Source: Fimbriiglobus sp. (GTDB taxonomy: Bacteria > Planctomycetota > Planctomycetia > Gemmatales > Gemmataceae). From it: DNA of 48,061 bases. Location: the NCBI GenBank assembly GCA_025362195.1, contig JANYHV010000206.1:1-48061 (forward strand), read 5' to 3'. Below the pieces are notes generated by a model. It was not told the origin of the DNA. It saw nothing but the letters and a program-made list of their open reading frames with translations, and ran no database searches. Within the stretch, counting starts at the first letter, position 1. Each line of letters starts with the position of its first letter. The position numbers and the translations under genes were made by a program. Below are positions 20,180 through 29,091 of the stretch, piece by piece.

Positions 20180-21124
20180 TCACGCCAGCGTTTTGTACCA
20201 CGCGATCGTGCGGCGGAGGCCCTCCTCGAACGTCACCGCGGGGTCGTACCCGAGGGCGGCGCGGATGCGGTCGATCTTGGCCAGCGAGAAGCGCACGTCG
20301 CCGGTCCGGGCGTCGGCGTGCTTCGGCGCGATGGCGGTGCCGAGGACGCGGTTGAGCGCCGCGACCAGGTCGAGGACCGTCACGCCGTGGCCGGTGCCGA
20401 CGTTGAAGACCTGCCCGGACACGCCGGGCGTGCTGCCGGCTTTGAGCAGGGCCTGGACGCAGTCGGCGACGGCGACGAAGTCGCGGACTTGCAGGCCGTC
20501 GCCGTGGACGACGGGGGTTTTCCCGGCCGTGAGCAGGCCGGTGAAGATGGCGATCACGCCGGAGTACGGGCTGTCCGCGCGCTGGCGGGGGCCGAAGATG
20601 TTGAAGAACCGCAGCCGCACGGTTTCCAGGCCGTAACTCGCGGCGAACGCTTCCAGGTAGTTCTCCCCGGCGAGCTTCGCCGCGGCGTATGGCGACAGCG
20701 GGTTCAGCGGCGTCTCTTCGCCCTGGCCGGCCGGGTCGGACGCCATTCCGTAGGCGCTCGAACTGGCGGCGTAGACGACCCGCGTCACCCCGTGCAGCCG
20801 GGCCGCGTTCAGGACGTTCAGCGTGCCGGTGGCGCAGACGGCGTGGCAGGCGACGGGGTCTTCGAGGCTCTTGGCCACGCTGGCCATCGCGGCCAGGTGG
20901 TAGACGACCCGCACCCCGGCGACGGCCCGGGCCACGGCGTCCGGGTCGGTCACACTCCCGCTCACGATTTCGACGTGCCCCGGCGTGTGGTGGGCCAGGT
21001 TGCCGCGGTCGCCGGTGCTGAAGTCGTCGAGGACGCGGACGGCGTGCCCGGCGGCGACGAGGCCGTCCACGAGGTGCGAGCCGATGAAGCCGCCGCCGCC
21101 GGTGACCAGACAATTCGGGGACAT
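20180..21124 (-). CDS. NAD-dependent epimerase/dehydratase (paralogue of 18944..19921)
   Basis: MSPNCLVTGGGGFIGSHLVDGLVAAGHAVRVLDDFSTGDRGNL..., SPYAAAKLAGENYLEAFAASYGLETVRLRFFNIFGPRQRADSPYSGVIA; closely parallels the neighbouring epimerase. Confidence 0.93.
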   Translation of the reverse strand: MSPNCLVTGGGGFIGSHLVDGLVAAGHAVRVLDDFSTGDRGNLAHHTPGHVEIVSGSVTDPDAVARAVAGVRVVYHLAAMASVAKSLEDPVACHAVCATGTLNVLNAARLHGVTRVVYAASSSAYGMASDPAGQGEETPLNPLSPYAAAKLAGENYLEAFAASYGLETVRLRFFNIFGPRQRADSPYSGVIAIFTGLLTAGKTPVVHGDGLQVRDFVAVADCVQALLKAGSTPGVSGQVFNVGTGHGVTVLDLVAALNRVLGTAIAPKHADARTGDVRFSLAKIDRIRAALGYDPAVTFEEGLRRTIAWYKTLA

Positions 21125-21312
21125 TGGGAAGACCTGAACCAGGGGAGTGCGTGACGGGTTAACGTAGTCCGCGGCCCGCCCGGGTGCAACGCGCGGAAAG
21201 TCGGCGTTGACAGGACCGGGGATTGCGGGCAAAGTCCGGACCGCGATGGACCGGGGTCTTTCGGCCCGACGGTCCGGGGGGGATTTTGCCGACTGTTTTA
21301 GAGGACTCGACG

Positions 21313-21921
21313 ATGTTCCGACAACGCCTCGCGGCCTGGGTCTTGACCGCCGCCACCGCCGCCGCCGCCTTCGGGGGTAGCGCCGCGCCGCTGTCCGCCG
21401 GTCTGCTGCCCGTCAGCGTGTCCGTCACGCCGGAATCGGGCAAGTTCCGCTGGACGTACGCCATCGTGCTGCCGACCGACTCGCAACTGCAGAGCGGCAA
21501 CTACTTCACGATCTACGACTTCAAAGGGTTCAACGCCGGGTCGGTCGTCGCCCCGGACGGGTGGACGTTCACGACCGACAACGTCGGCCCGACGCCGGTC
21601 CTGGTCACGCCGACCGACGACGCGACGGTGCCGAACCTGAGCTTCAAGTACGCCGGCCCGACGATCGACGCCGGGCAGACGGGCCTGGGCAACTTCTGGG
21701 CCGTGTCGGACTTCGGCCTGAAGACGGACTCGTTCTTCACGGCGCAAACCAACCGCACGTCGGACGGCAAGGTGGACACGAACATCACGACCACGAACGT
21801 GCCGGTGCCGAGCGGCGGGACCGTGCCGCCGGGCGTGCCCGAGCCGACGACGCTGCTCCTGGCCGGCCTCGGCCTGCCGTGCGTGGCCCTGCTCCGGCGG
21901 GCCCGCCGGACCCCGGCCTGA
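21313..21921 (+). CDS. PEP-CTERM sorting domain-containing protein
   Basis: Signal peptide plus C-terminal VPEPTTLLLAGLGLPCVALLRRARRTPA. Confidence 0.88.
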   Translation: MFRQRLAAWVLTAATAAAAFGGSAAPLSAGLLPVSVSVTPESGKFRWTYAIVLPTDSQLQSGNYFTIYDFKGFNAGSVVAPDGWTFTTDNVGPTPVLVTPTDDATVPNLSFKYAGPTIDAGQTGLGNFWAVSDFGLKTDSFFTAQTNRTSDGKVDTNITTTNVPVPSGGTVPPGVPEPTTLLLAGLGLPCVALLRRARRTPA

Positions 21922-22053
21922 GCCGGCCCGAACTTGAGCTTGACGGAAAAGTTTCCGCCGGTTATCCGGCGGAAGCCCGACACCGAGCCGAGTCGTCTGC
22001 CCCACGCGACGCCCCGGCCTGACCCGACCCGTTCCCCGAGAAGGACTACCAGT

Positions 22054-22668
22054 ATGAAGCGAATCCTGGGCATTGCGGCGGGCCTGATGCTCGCCGCCTT
22101 CGGCGGGCAGCGCGCCGCCGCCGGCCTGCTCCCGATCAGCGTGGCCGTGACCCCCGAGGTCGGCAACTTCCGCTGGACGTACGCGATCGTCCTGCCGACC
22201 GACATGAAGCTGCAGAGCGGCAACTTCTTCACCGTGTACGACTTCAACGGGTACGTCCCGGGCAGCGCCGAGGCCCCGACCGGGTGGGCGCTGAGCGTGA
22301 GCAAGAACGGCCCGACGCCGGACCGCCTGAACCCGCAGGACGACCCGCTCCTGGACAACCTGACGTGGAAGTACAGCGGCCCGACGATCGAGTCCGGGCA
22401 GATCGGCCTGGGCAACTTCTGGGCACTGTCGAAGTTCAGCACCGAGGGCAACTCGTTCCTCACGGCGGGCACCCTGCGGACCTCGGACGGCAAGTCCGAC
22501 AACAACATCACGAGTACCGTCGTCCCCATCGGGCCGGGCGGAACGCCGGGCGGCGGCGGCGGCGGCGGGACGCCCCCCCCGGGCGTGCCCGAGCCGACGA
22601 CCCTCGTGCTGGCCGGCCTCGGCCTGCCGCTCGTCGGCCTGGCCCGCCGCCTCCGCCGCCGGGCCTAA
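22054..22668 (+). CDS. PEP-CTERM sorting domain-containing protein (tandem paralogue)
   Basis: MKRILGIAAGLMLAAFGGQRAAAGLLPISVAVTPEVGNFRWTYAIVLPTD... VPEPTTLVLAGLGLPLVGLARRLRRRA. Confidence 0.88.
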   Translation: MKRILGIAAGLMLAAFGGQRAAAGLLPISVAVTPEVGNFRWTYAIVLPTDMKLQSGNFFTVYDFNGYVPGSAEAPTGWALSVSKNGPTPDRLNPQDDPLLDNLTWKYSGPTIESGQIGLGNFWALSKFSTEGNSFLTAGTLRTSDGKSDNNITSTVVPIGPGGTPGGGGGGGTPPPGVPEPTTLVLAGLGLPLVGLARRLRRRA

Positions 22669-22683
22669 GCGACACCGAACCAA

Positions 22684-22726
22684 AACGACAACGCCGCCGG
22701 GGATATCCCGCGGCGGCGTTGTCGTT
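22684..22726. terminator. Probable bidirectional terminator hairpin between convergent genes
   Basis: Perfect 16-bp inverted repeat aacgacaacgccgccg (22684-22699) / cggcggcgttgtcgtt (22711-22726); no long T tract. Confidence 0.6.
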
Positions 22727-22745
22727 GAGTGCGCCGCGGCCCGGG

Positions 22746-23321
22746 TTACGGCTTCTTGATCGACACGAGGGTCATGTTCGCGGTGCTCACCATGCCCATG
22801 ATCTTGGCCTTCGACTCCAGCTTGACGAGCATGTTCGGCACGTCGTCGGACATCCACATCTTGGCCTCCATCTCGGTGCCGCCGACGTTCGTCTTCGTCG
22901 TCGTCCACTTGGTCTTGTACTCGACGCCGTCGATCTTGACGGTCTCGGTGCCCTGCTCGACGAGGCCCTCCGGCTTGTCGAAGTGGTCCTTGCCGCGGCC
23001 GGCCGGGAGTTCGACGACCTTCTTGACCTCGACCTTCTGGGCCGGCGTTTTGAACTCCATGCCGGCGGTCGTGACGGTCGTCACCATCTCGACGGTCGCC
23101 CCTTCGGCAGTCATCTCGGTGAGCGTGTACGTGAGGCTCGCGTCCGACTTGGTCGCGCCCGACTCGGTGACCATTTTGACGGTCACGACGGTGCCGACCT
23201 TCTGGCCCGCCCACGTCTTGTACGCGGGGTTGTCGATCGTCTCGGCCCGCGCCGGGGACGCGACGGCCAGGGCGACCACGACGGCCGCCGCGGCGGAAAT
23301 GGGGAACAGGATTCGACGCAT
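22746..23321 (-). CDS. Hypothetical exported protein
   Basis: Signal peptide MRRILFPISAAAAVVVALAVASPARAE and a lysine-rich mature chain; start chosen at the internal Met. Confidence 0.7.
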   Translation of the reverse strand: MRRILFPISAAAAVVVALAVASPARAETIDNPAYKTWAGQKVGTVVTVKMVTESGATKSDASLTYTLTEMTAEGATVEMVTTVTTAGMEFKTPAQKVEVKKVVELPAGRGKDHFDKPEGLVEQGTETVKIDGVEYKTKWTTTKTNVGGTEMEAKMWMSDDVPNMLVKLESKAKIMGMVSTANMTLVSIKKP

Positions 23322-23418
23322 GAAACGACTCCTTGACCGAACCAACCGGGTCCGCAGTTTCGGGCGACGCCCGGCCGGGGCCGAACGTCCCGCCAGTCTA
23401 CTGCGCCCCGCCCCGCCC

Positions 23419-23588
23419 GGCCCCGCCGCAGGCGAGTCTTGTTAGCCCGACGCGCGAGCGAGGGACACAACGGTTCGTCGGCAAGGTTGGAGTCAGCGGC
23501 TGTTCGGTCGGCGACAGCCCACGCCGCCCACGAACCGTGGTGTCCCTCACTCGCGCGTCGGGCTAACAAGACTCGCCTACGGCGGAGC
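23419..23588. repeat. Palindromic intergenic element family 1, copy C
   Basis: ggccccgccgcaggcgagtcttgttagcccgacgcgcgagcgagggacacaacggttcgt ... acgaaccgtggtgtccctcactcgcgcgtcgggctaacaagactcgcctacggcggagc. Confidence 0.92.
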
Positions 23589-23647
23589 GGAAGACCAGGT
23601 CTGCCTGCATCGGTCAGTCGCCGGGGACTCGGCCCTGGCGGCTCAAG

Positions 23648-24202
23648 TTAGCGGATTTCGAACGGAGTCGTCACCAGGATCGCGTCGCGCTTCTCGGTCT
23701 TCTCGTCGGTCTTCGGCACCGCCTTGGCCGGGGTGACGAGTCGAATTTTGGCCACCACTTTGACCTCGTAGAACCCGGCCGGGAAGCCGACGAACGGCAC
23801 CTCGGCCCCCTTCTTAGCGTTCGCCTTCGGGTCCCACCGCGTGGCAGTGTCGAAGCGGAACTCGCCCGTCTCGTCGTCGCCCGTCCCCCTGAACTCGACC
23901 GCCTTGCCGGCGACCGGAACTTCCTTCGCGTCGAGGGGGGTGACGGACAAGACCAGAATCGTGTCGTCGAAGGAGACGCGTGGTTCCGCGCCGCCGTCGA
24001 ACTTGATCCTGTCGAGCTTGCCGAAGGCCGAGACGTGGGAGAATTTCGGACGCGGGTCGTCCTGCGGCACGACGAACGGACACGACTGGCCCGTCGTCGG
24101 TTCGACTCCCCACAACAGGCCGTCGGCCGGCGGCGTGAGGACCTGGTCGCCGTTCGGACAAGTCATCCCCGCGATCAAACTCAAGGCCACGAGCAGGCGC
24201 AT
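23648..24202 (-). CDS. Hypothetical protein
   Basis: 184-aa ORF with hydrophobic N-terminus MRLLVALSLIAGMTC; no recognised domain. Confidence 0.6.
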   Translation of the reverse strand: MRLLVALSLIAGMTCPNGDQVLTPPADGLLWGVEPTTGQSCPFVVPQDDPRPKFSHVSAFGKLDRIKFDGGAEPRVSFDDTILVLSVTPLDAKEVPVAGKAVEFRGTGDDETGEFRFDTATRWDPKANAKKGAEVPFVGFPAGFYEVKVVAKIRLVTPAKAVPKTDEKTEKRDAILVTTPFEIR

Positions 24203-24339
24203 GACAACTTTCTCTTAACGAACCCGCTCCCCGACCGAGCGGCCGGAGGTGTCCGACAGTCTCGCCGGTGCGCGCGAACAAAGCCAGCGAGAAAGCCCGG
24301 TCGGCTCCCTCGCTGGCTCGTCGATTCTGCACTCCCGGA

Positions 24340-25956
24340 TTACGCCACCAGGAGCGCCATGCGGGCGACGTTGGCGACGGCCTGGTCGATTATCGACGTG
24401 AGGGCCGTGTGAATCTCCTTGGCGTCGTAGATCGTCAGGCCGTCCTTCTGCACGTTCAACGCCCCGGTCTGGGCGATCGTCGTCAGCTTCTCGACGAGCG
24501 CCGCCTTGTCGTTCTTGCCGTCCAGAAGGGGCACGAGGTGGCGGTCGAGGTCGTTCAGGCGGACGACCTCGTGCCGGCGGTTGGTCACCATCGGGGCCTT
24601 GCCGGCCTGGAGGCGGGCCAGCGGGGTCGCGGTCGGCTTGTCGCCGGGCTGCTTGGCGAAGTTGATCGGCATGCCGTGCAGTTCGACCAGGTCCGACCCC
24701 ATGTAGCAGTTCAACAGGCCGATGGCGATGACCTGGATGTCCTCGACGGCCTGCTTCGGGTCGGCCGGGTCGCCGCCGATGAGTTCGCGGGCCTGCTTGC
24801 GGAGCTGCTCGAACGGCAGGGTCGCCGGGTAGGTGCCGGCCAGCACCTGCATGCACGCCTTCAACAGCGGCCGGTTGGTCCCCATGCTCATGCCGGCGGG
24901 GGACTTGTACGACACCGTGTCCTCGGTCTTGACCGGCACGTCGGCGAGCGGCGCGCCCGCGGCATCGACGGCTTTGGCCGCGCTGGCGACGTGCAGGACC
25001 CGCAGGCTCTCGGGGTTGACGGCCCAGTTCGGCTGGACGCGGTCGAGGCAAATCAGCGTCTCGCGGAACATGCGGTTCCGCAGGAAGTCCATGTACTGCT
25101 CGGCCTGGACCTGGTCGGTGGCGAGCATCCGCAAGGTCTTCTCGATGTCCGGGCCGAAGTTCCCGGTGACCATCGTGCCGACCCGGGCCTCGCCGAGGTA
25201 CTTCAGGCCGTGCGCCTTGGCCCGGTCGGCGAACTGGTGGAAGTACAGCGGCTGGTTGTTCTCTTCGAGGTGCTCGTGGTACAGGTAGTGGTCGGCCTGG
25301 TGCCGCAGGGTTTCGAGTTCGCTTTTCAACAGGACCGCGTAGGCCGACCCGTCCTGCTTGACCGACTGGGCGAGGAAGTCCAACAGGGCGCGGGCCTGCT
25401 GGGTGCGGAGTTGGGCGGTGTTGAAGCGGGCCGAGTGGTACCGCATCATGTCCCGGATCATGCCCCGGAGGTGCCACCCGGGGTACGTGTTGTAGCTGAT
25501 GTACGCGACGCCGTTCGGGGTCATCTGCTTGGCGCAGATCTCGTACACCTTGTCCTGGACGTTCTGCGGCACCCAGCTGAACACGCCGTGGCAGATGACG
25601 TAGTCGAACATGCCGTAGGACGCGTCCACGTCGAGGATGCTGGCCGTTTTGAGGGTCAGGTTTTTGAGGCCGAACTCCTTGACGATGGCCTGGCCGTCCT
25701 TGATCTGGCGGTCGGACAGGTCGATGCCGATGAACTCGGAGTCGGGCAGCATGTCGGCCATCGGGATCAGGTTGCCCCCGGCGGCGCAGCCCAATTCGAG
25801 GACGCGGCACCGCTGCACCGGGGTCGGCCGCATGCCGAACAGGGTGCCGATCGTGAACAGGCGGCTCGGGTGCGTCTGGGCGAACGGGTGGCTCTCGTAG
25901 GGCACCTCGTCGTAGCTGTTCACGTCAACGGGGGGGGCCGCGAGAGTTTCCGCCAT
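24340..25956 (-). CDS. Class I SAM-dependent methyltransferase with methyltransferase regulatory-type domain
   Basis: VLELGCAAGGNLIPMADMLPDSEFIGIDLSDRQI (motif I/II), FDYVICHGVFSWVP, then a ~300-aa C-terminal region typical of regulatory-domain methyltransferases. Confidence 0.85.
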   Translation of the reverse strand: MAETLAAPPVDVNSYDEVPYESHPFAQTHPSRLFTIGTLFGMRPTPVQRCRVLELGCAAGGNLIPMADMLPDSEFIGIDLSDRQIKDGQAIVKEFGLKNLTLKTASILDVDASYGMFDYVICHGVFSWVPQNVQDKVYEICAKQMTPNGVAYISYNTYPGWHLRGMIRDMMRYHSARFNTAQLRTQQARALLDFLAQSVKQDGSAYAVLLKSELETLRHQADHYLYHEHLEENNQPLYFHQFADRAKAHGLKYLGEARVGTMVTGNFGPDIEKTLRMLATDQVQAEQYMDFLRNRMFRETLICLDRVQPNWAVNPESLRVLHVASAAKAVDAAGAPLADVPVKTEDTVSYKSPAGMSMGTNRPLLKACMQVLAGTYPATLPFEQLRKQARELIGGDPADPKQAVEDIQVIAIGLLNCYMGSDLVELHGMPINFAKQPGDKPTATPLARLQAGKAPMVTNRRHEVVRLNDLDRHLVPLLDGKNDKAALVEKLTTIAQTGALNVQKDGLTIYDAKEIHTALTSIIDQAVANVARMALLVA

Positions 25957-26169
25957 GTGAAACGTCCTGTCTGGGCCGGGGTCCGGCCACGGGGGTGCGA
26001 AGAGTCAGCCGTATACTGTCCGTCGCCGCGAGGGGTGCGTCAAGCCGGCAAAAATCGGAACGCCGACCAATTTCGGCACGCCGGCCGCGCCGGAATTACC
26101 CTTTCGCCGGCGGACGGTCCTAAAGATAAGACGGACGGGCGGTGAAACCGTTTCGCCCGCCCCCGCCAG

Positions 26170-27081
26170 ATGTGGTTGGCCCCCAGTCCCGACGAGCGGA
26201 TCCGCGTGGCGACCCCCGACGACGAACTGCCCCCGGACGCGACCCCGCCCGACGCCCTCGGCCCGGCCCGGCCGCTGATCGCCGCGGCCCTCGCCCTCGG
26301 CCCGGCCATGCTCGCCGCCGGGGACGCCCGCGGGGCGCACGAGGTGTACGACTGCGCCGCGCGGTTGGTCCTGGCCGCTTTGCCGGTGGCCGCCCCGCTG
26401 CACGCCGCGACGGTCGCCGCCCTGGAGGCCGCGGAGTTCGAGCCGGACCCGACGGCCCGCGCCGAGACCCTGCAAACCCTCTTCCTCGACGCCGCCGGCG
26501 ACCCGTTCGCCGCGCCCGACGACGCGACCGACGACCCGGACGAGGGCGGCCCGCTCGACCGGGCGCACGGGGCCATCGGCAAGGCGATCTCGCTCGGCGC
26601 GCCGGCGTTCAACCTGGGCAACCACCGCGGGTGCTGCGAGGTGTACGCCGCGACCGCCCGGCTGATCGTCGCCGCGGCCACCCCGGCCCCGGTCCGCGAG
26701 CGCCTCGAGCGCGCCCTCGCCGAGACGGCCGGCGTGGCCGACGAGCGCAAGAAAGCGTGGGTGTTACGGGACGCCCTAGACGACGTGCTGACGCTCTCCG
26801 CCAGCCGGGCCAAGCCGCGGATCACGGCCCGGGACGTGCGGGTGCTGATTTCGATGGCCGTGCAGATCGGGGCACCGGCGTACAACCTGGGCGACCACCG
26901 CGGGTGCTACGAGGTGTACGCGACGACGGCCCGGCTGATCCTGCAAGTCGCCCCGGACGCGGAGCGCGAGCGGGAGGTGATCCGCACGGCGCTGCAAACG
27001 GCCGCGGTCGTGACCGACGCGACCGAGCAAGCGTGGGTCCTCCGCCGCGCCTTCGACGCCATCCTGAGCAACGCCGAGTAA
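26170..27081 (+). CDS. Hypothetical protein with three internal ~90-aa repeats
   Basis: Repeat cores GDARGAHEVYDCAARLVLAA, GNHRGCCEVYAATARLIVAA, GDHRGCYEVYATTARLILQV. Confidence 0.75.
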   Translation: MWLAPSPDERIRVATPDDELPPDATPPDALGPARPLIAAALALGPAMLAAGDARGAHEVYDCAARLVLAALPVAAPLHAATVAALEAAEFEPDPTARAETLQTLFLDAAGDPFAAPDDATDDPDEGGPLDRAHGAIGKAISLGAPAFNLGNHRGCCEVYAATARLIVAAATPAPVRERLERALAETAGVADERKKAWVLRDALDDVLTLSASRAKPRITARDVRVLISMAVQIGAPAYNLGDHRGCYEVYATTARLILQVAPDAEREREVIRTALQTAAVVTDATEQAWVLRRAFDAILSNAE

Positions 27082-27224
27082 CGCAGGCGAGTCTTGTTAG
27101 CCCCACGCGCGAGTGAGGGACGCGCGATGTCACTGCCCGTGGTCAGCTTAAGCCGCCACCGACTCTGTCATGGCGCGTCCCTCGCTCGCGCGTCGGGCTA
27201 ACAAGACTCGCCTGCGGCGGAGCC
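27082..27224. repeat. Palindromic intergenic element family 1, copy D (left end shortened)
   Basis: cgcaggcgagtcttgttagccccacgcgcgagtgagggacgcgcgatg ... catggcgcgtccctcgctcgcgcgtcgggctaacaagactcgcctgcggcggagcc; begins directly after the stop codon at 27081. Confidence 0.9.
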
Positions 27225-27247
27225 GAAAACCTCGGCGGGACTCCGGG

Positions 27248-28288
27248 TTAGTAGTCGGACGGGTTCGGCTCGCCGCCGCTGCGGGTGACGAGGACGGCCA
27301 TCGCCGCCGGGCTGATGCTGGCCCGGACGAACCGGACCGCGCCGTCGCCGAACAGGAACAGGCACCCGCCGGTGTGGAAGCTGTACGCCTCGTTGTTGTT
27401 GTTGCAGTTGATCATGCACGGCCCGCCGGCGGTCAGGCCGTCGGCCGTGAACCCGTCCACCCAGTACTCGTTGTCCGGGTCGGCCCACCCGGCCCCGCTG
27501 GACCGCTGGGGCGCGACCTGGGCCTTGCTCAGCACGTACCGCGTCGGCCGGCCGGCGTCCTCGGTCCACAGGACCGTGTTCGACGACCCGTCGCTGATGC
27601 CGAGGATCGTCTGCTTCGGGCGGGCGTTGTAGAAGGCCGGGGACAGGCCGGTCGAGAAGCTCGAAATCGTGCTCATCGGCAGGATCGCCCCCGAGTACTG
27701 CGTCGAGTCGGTGCCCGCGACGTACCCGGCCGGGGCCGGGATCAGGTTCAACGGCGGGGTGAACAGCCGCTGGTTGATGCCGTTCACCACGGCGTAGTCC
27801 GACGCGGCCAGGCCCGGCGCGAGCCACGCCCCGTTGTTCCGGTCGGGCTGGCCGCCGGTCGGCGTGGACGGGCAGATGAACGCCTTGGCCGCGATGCTCG
27901 CCACCGGCATGTTCTCGGCCGAGTTGAACGTCCGGTCGAACCGGTACAGGCGGTACATGTTTTCGAGTTCGAGGTACGGCAGCAGGACCGTGCCCGGGCC
28001 GTGCTGGATTTGGCCGGACGCGAGCGCCGGGGTGTTGAACTCGGTCACCGGGAAGTTCGGCGCGGAGTCGATGCGGGCCGGCGGCAGCCACCCGTTGGCC
28101 GACTCGAAGTTGTGGATCGCCAGGCCGATCTGCTTCATGTTGTTCGTGCAACTGATGCGCGCGGCGGCCTCCCGCACCTTCTGCACGGCGGGCAGCAGCA
28201 GCCCGATCAGGATCGCGATGATGGCAATCACGACCAACAATTCGATCAGCGTGAACCCCGCGCGGGGGCCGCGCACGTGCTTCGTCAT
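27248..28288 (-). CDS. DUF1559 domain-containing prepilin-type protein
   Basis: GFTLIELLVVIAIIAILIGLLLPAVQKVREAAARISCTNNMKQIGLAIHNFES, planctomycete DUF1559 hallmark. Confidence 0.95.
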   Translation of the reverse strand: MTKHVRGPRAGFTLIELLVVIAIIAILIGLLLPAVQKVREAAARISCTNNMKQIGLAIHNFESANGWLPPARIDSAPNFPVTEFNTPALASGQIQHGPGTVLLPYLELENMYRLYRFDRTFNSAENMPVASIAAKAFICPSTPTGGQPDRNNGAWLAPGLAASDYAVVNGINQRLFTPPLNLIPAPAGYVAGTDSTQYSGAILPMSTISSFSTGLSPAFYNARPKQTILGISDGSSNTVLWTEDAGRPTRYVLSKAQVAPQRSSGAGWADPDNEYWVDGFTADGLTAGGPCMINCNNNNEAYSFHTGGCLFLFGDGAVRFVRASISPAAMAVLVTRSGGEPNPSDY

Positions 28289-28345
28289 GGGAACTCTCCG
28301 GGAAAAAAGGGGACGGGCGATGAAGAAACGGAACGAACGGGCGGC

Positions 28346-28804
28346 CTACTTGGCCGCCTTGAGAGGCGGGCCTTCAAGTTTGAACGGATCAAGGGCGGTC
28401 GCGGCGGCTTTGACCGTGGCGGTCAGCCCCGACGTTTCGCCGCGGTGGTACTTCGCCGGCACCTGGGCGGCGAGCTTCTTCGACTGGTCGCCCCCGTCGT
28501 CGGCCCCGGCCGTCTCGACCGCGAAGGCGACGGCGACGCGGAAATCGCCGGCCGGGCTGCCGTCGTCCGGCACGTAGCTCGTGAGCTTGAACTTGCCCTC
28601 GGCGTCCGTCTTGGCGTGCGGCGGGTACCCGACCGCGTGGCCCGGGTCGGTGGCGTGGAACGCGACATCGACGCCCTTGAGCGGCTGGCCGTTGTACAGG
28701 ATTTGCCCGGTCACCGGGTACGTCTTCAACTGGCCGTCGCCGCCGCACCCGGCGAAGCCGAGCGAGAGAACCGACAGGGCGACCGCCCCGAACATTGCGC
28801 GCAT
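28346..28804 (-). CDS. Lipoprotein-like, carboxypeptidase-regulatory-like protein
   Basis: Lipobox-like LGFAGCGGDG; PVTGQILYNGQPLKGVDVAFHATDP... TDAEGKFKLTSYVPDDGSPAGDFRVAVAF. Confidence 0.75.
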   Translation of the reverse strand: MRAMFGAVALSVLSLGFAGCGGDGQLKTYPVTGQILYNGQPLKGVDVAFHATDPGHAVGYPPHAKTDAEGKFKLTSYVPDDGSPAGDFRVAVAFAVETAGADDGGDQSKKLAAQVPAKYHRGETSGLTATVKAAATALDPFKLEGPPLKAAK

Positions 28805-29091
28805 GACTGACCTCGGAAGGGCCGGCGAACGGCCGGCGACAACCGAGTATTAGCGGGCGGCGGAGGGGCGGGAAAGGCTACGAAATGCAGAACGCCGTAT
28901 CTTCACGGCGTCTTCGTGGGACGTTCATAAACGGCGGCCCGGGCTGGCGAATCGGGGCCGTCTGTCAACGGTAAGGTAGCCTGCCCGTATCGCTCGGATT
29001 CGCCCCGAATGGCATTTTCGGCTCGCCCCGGGGGTTCTACTCCCCGACCCGGTAGAATTCCGATGCGTCGGCAGTCGGAGGACCGTGGGCG

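Noticed and set aside
23439-23651. Short ORFs containing LARRASEG / PSLARRAN peptides
   Set aside because: These peptides are translations of the family 1 palindromic arms and recur at every copy; not real proteins.
24282-24318. Imperfect hairpin agccagcgagaaagcc / ggctccctcgctggct between two minus-strand genes
   Set aside because: Could be a terminator or degenerate family 1 remnant, but it is short with mismatches and no clear T tract, so not called.
27170-28810. Plus-strand 546-aa ORF through copy D and the DUF1559 gene
   Set aside because: Starts inside the palindromic element (PSLARRANKTRLRRS) and runs antisense to a confident DUF1559 gene.
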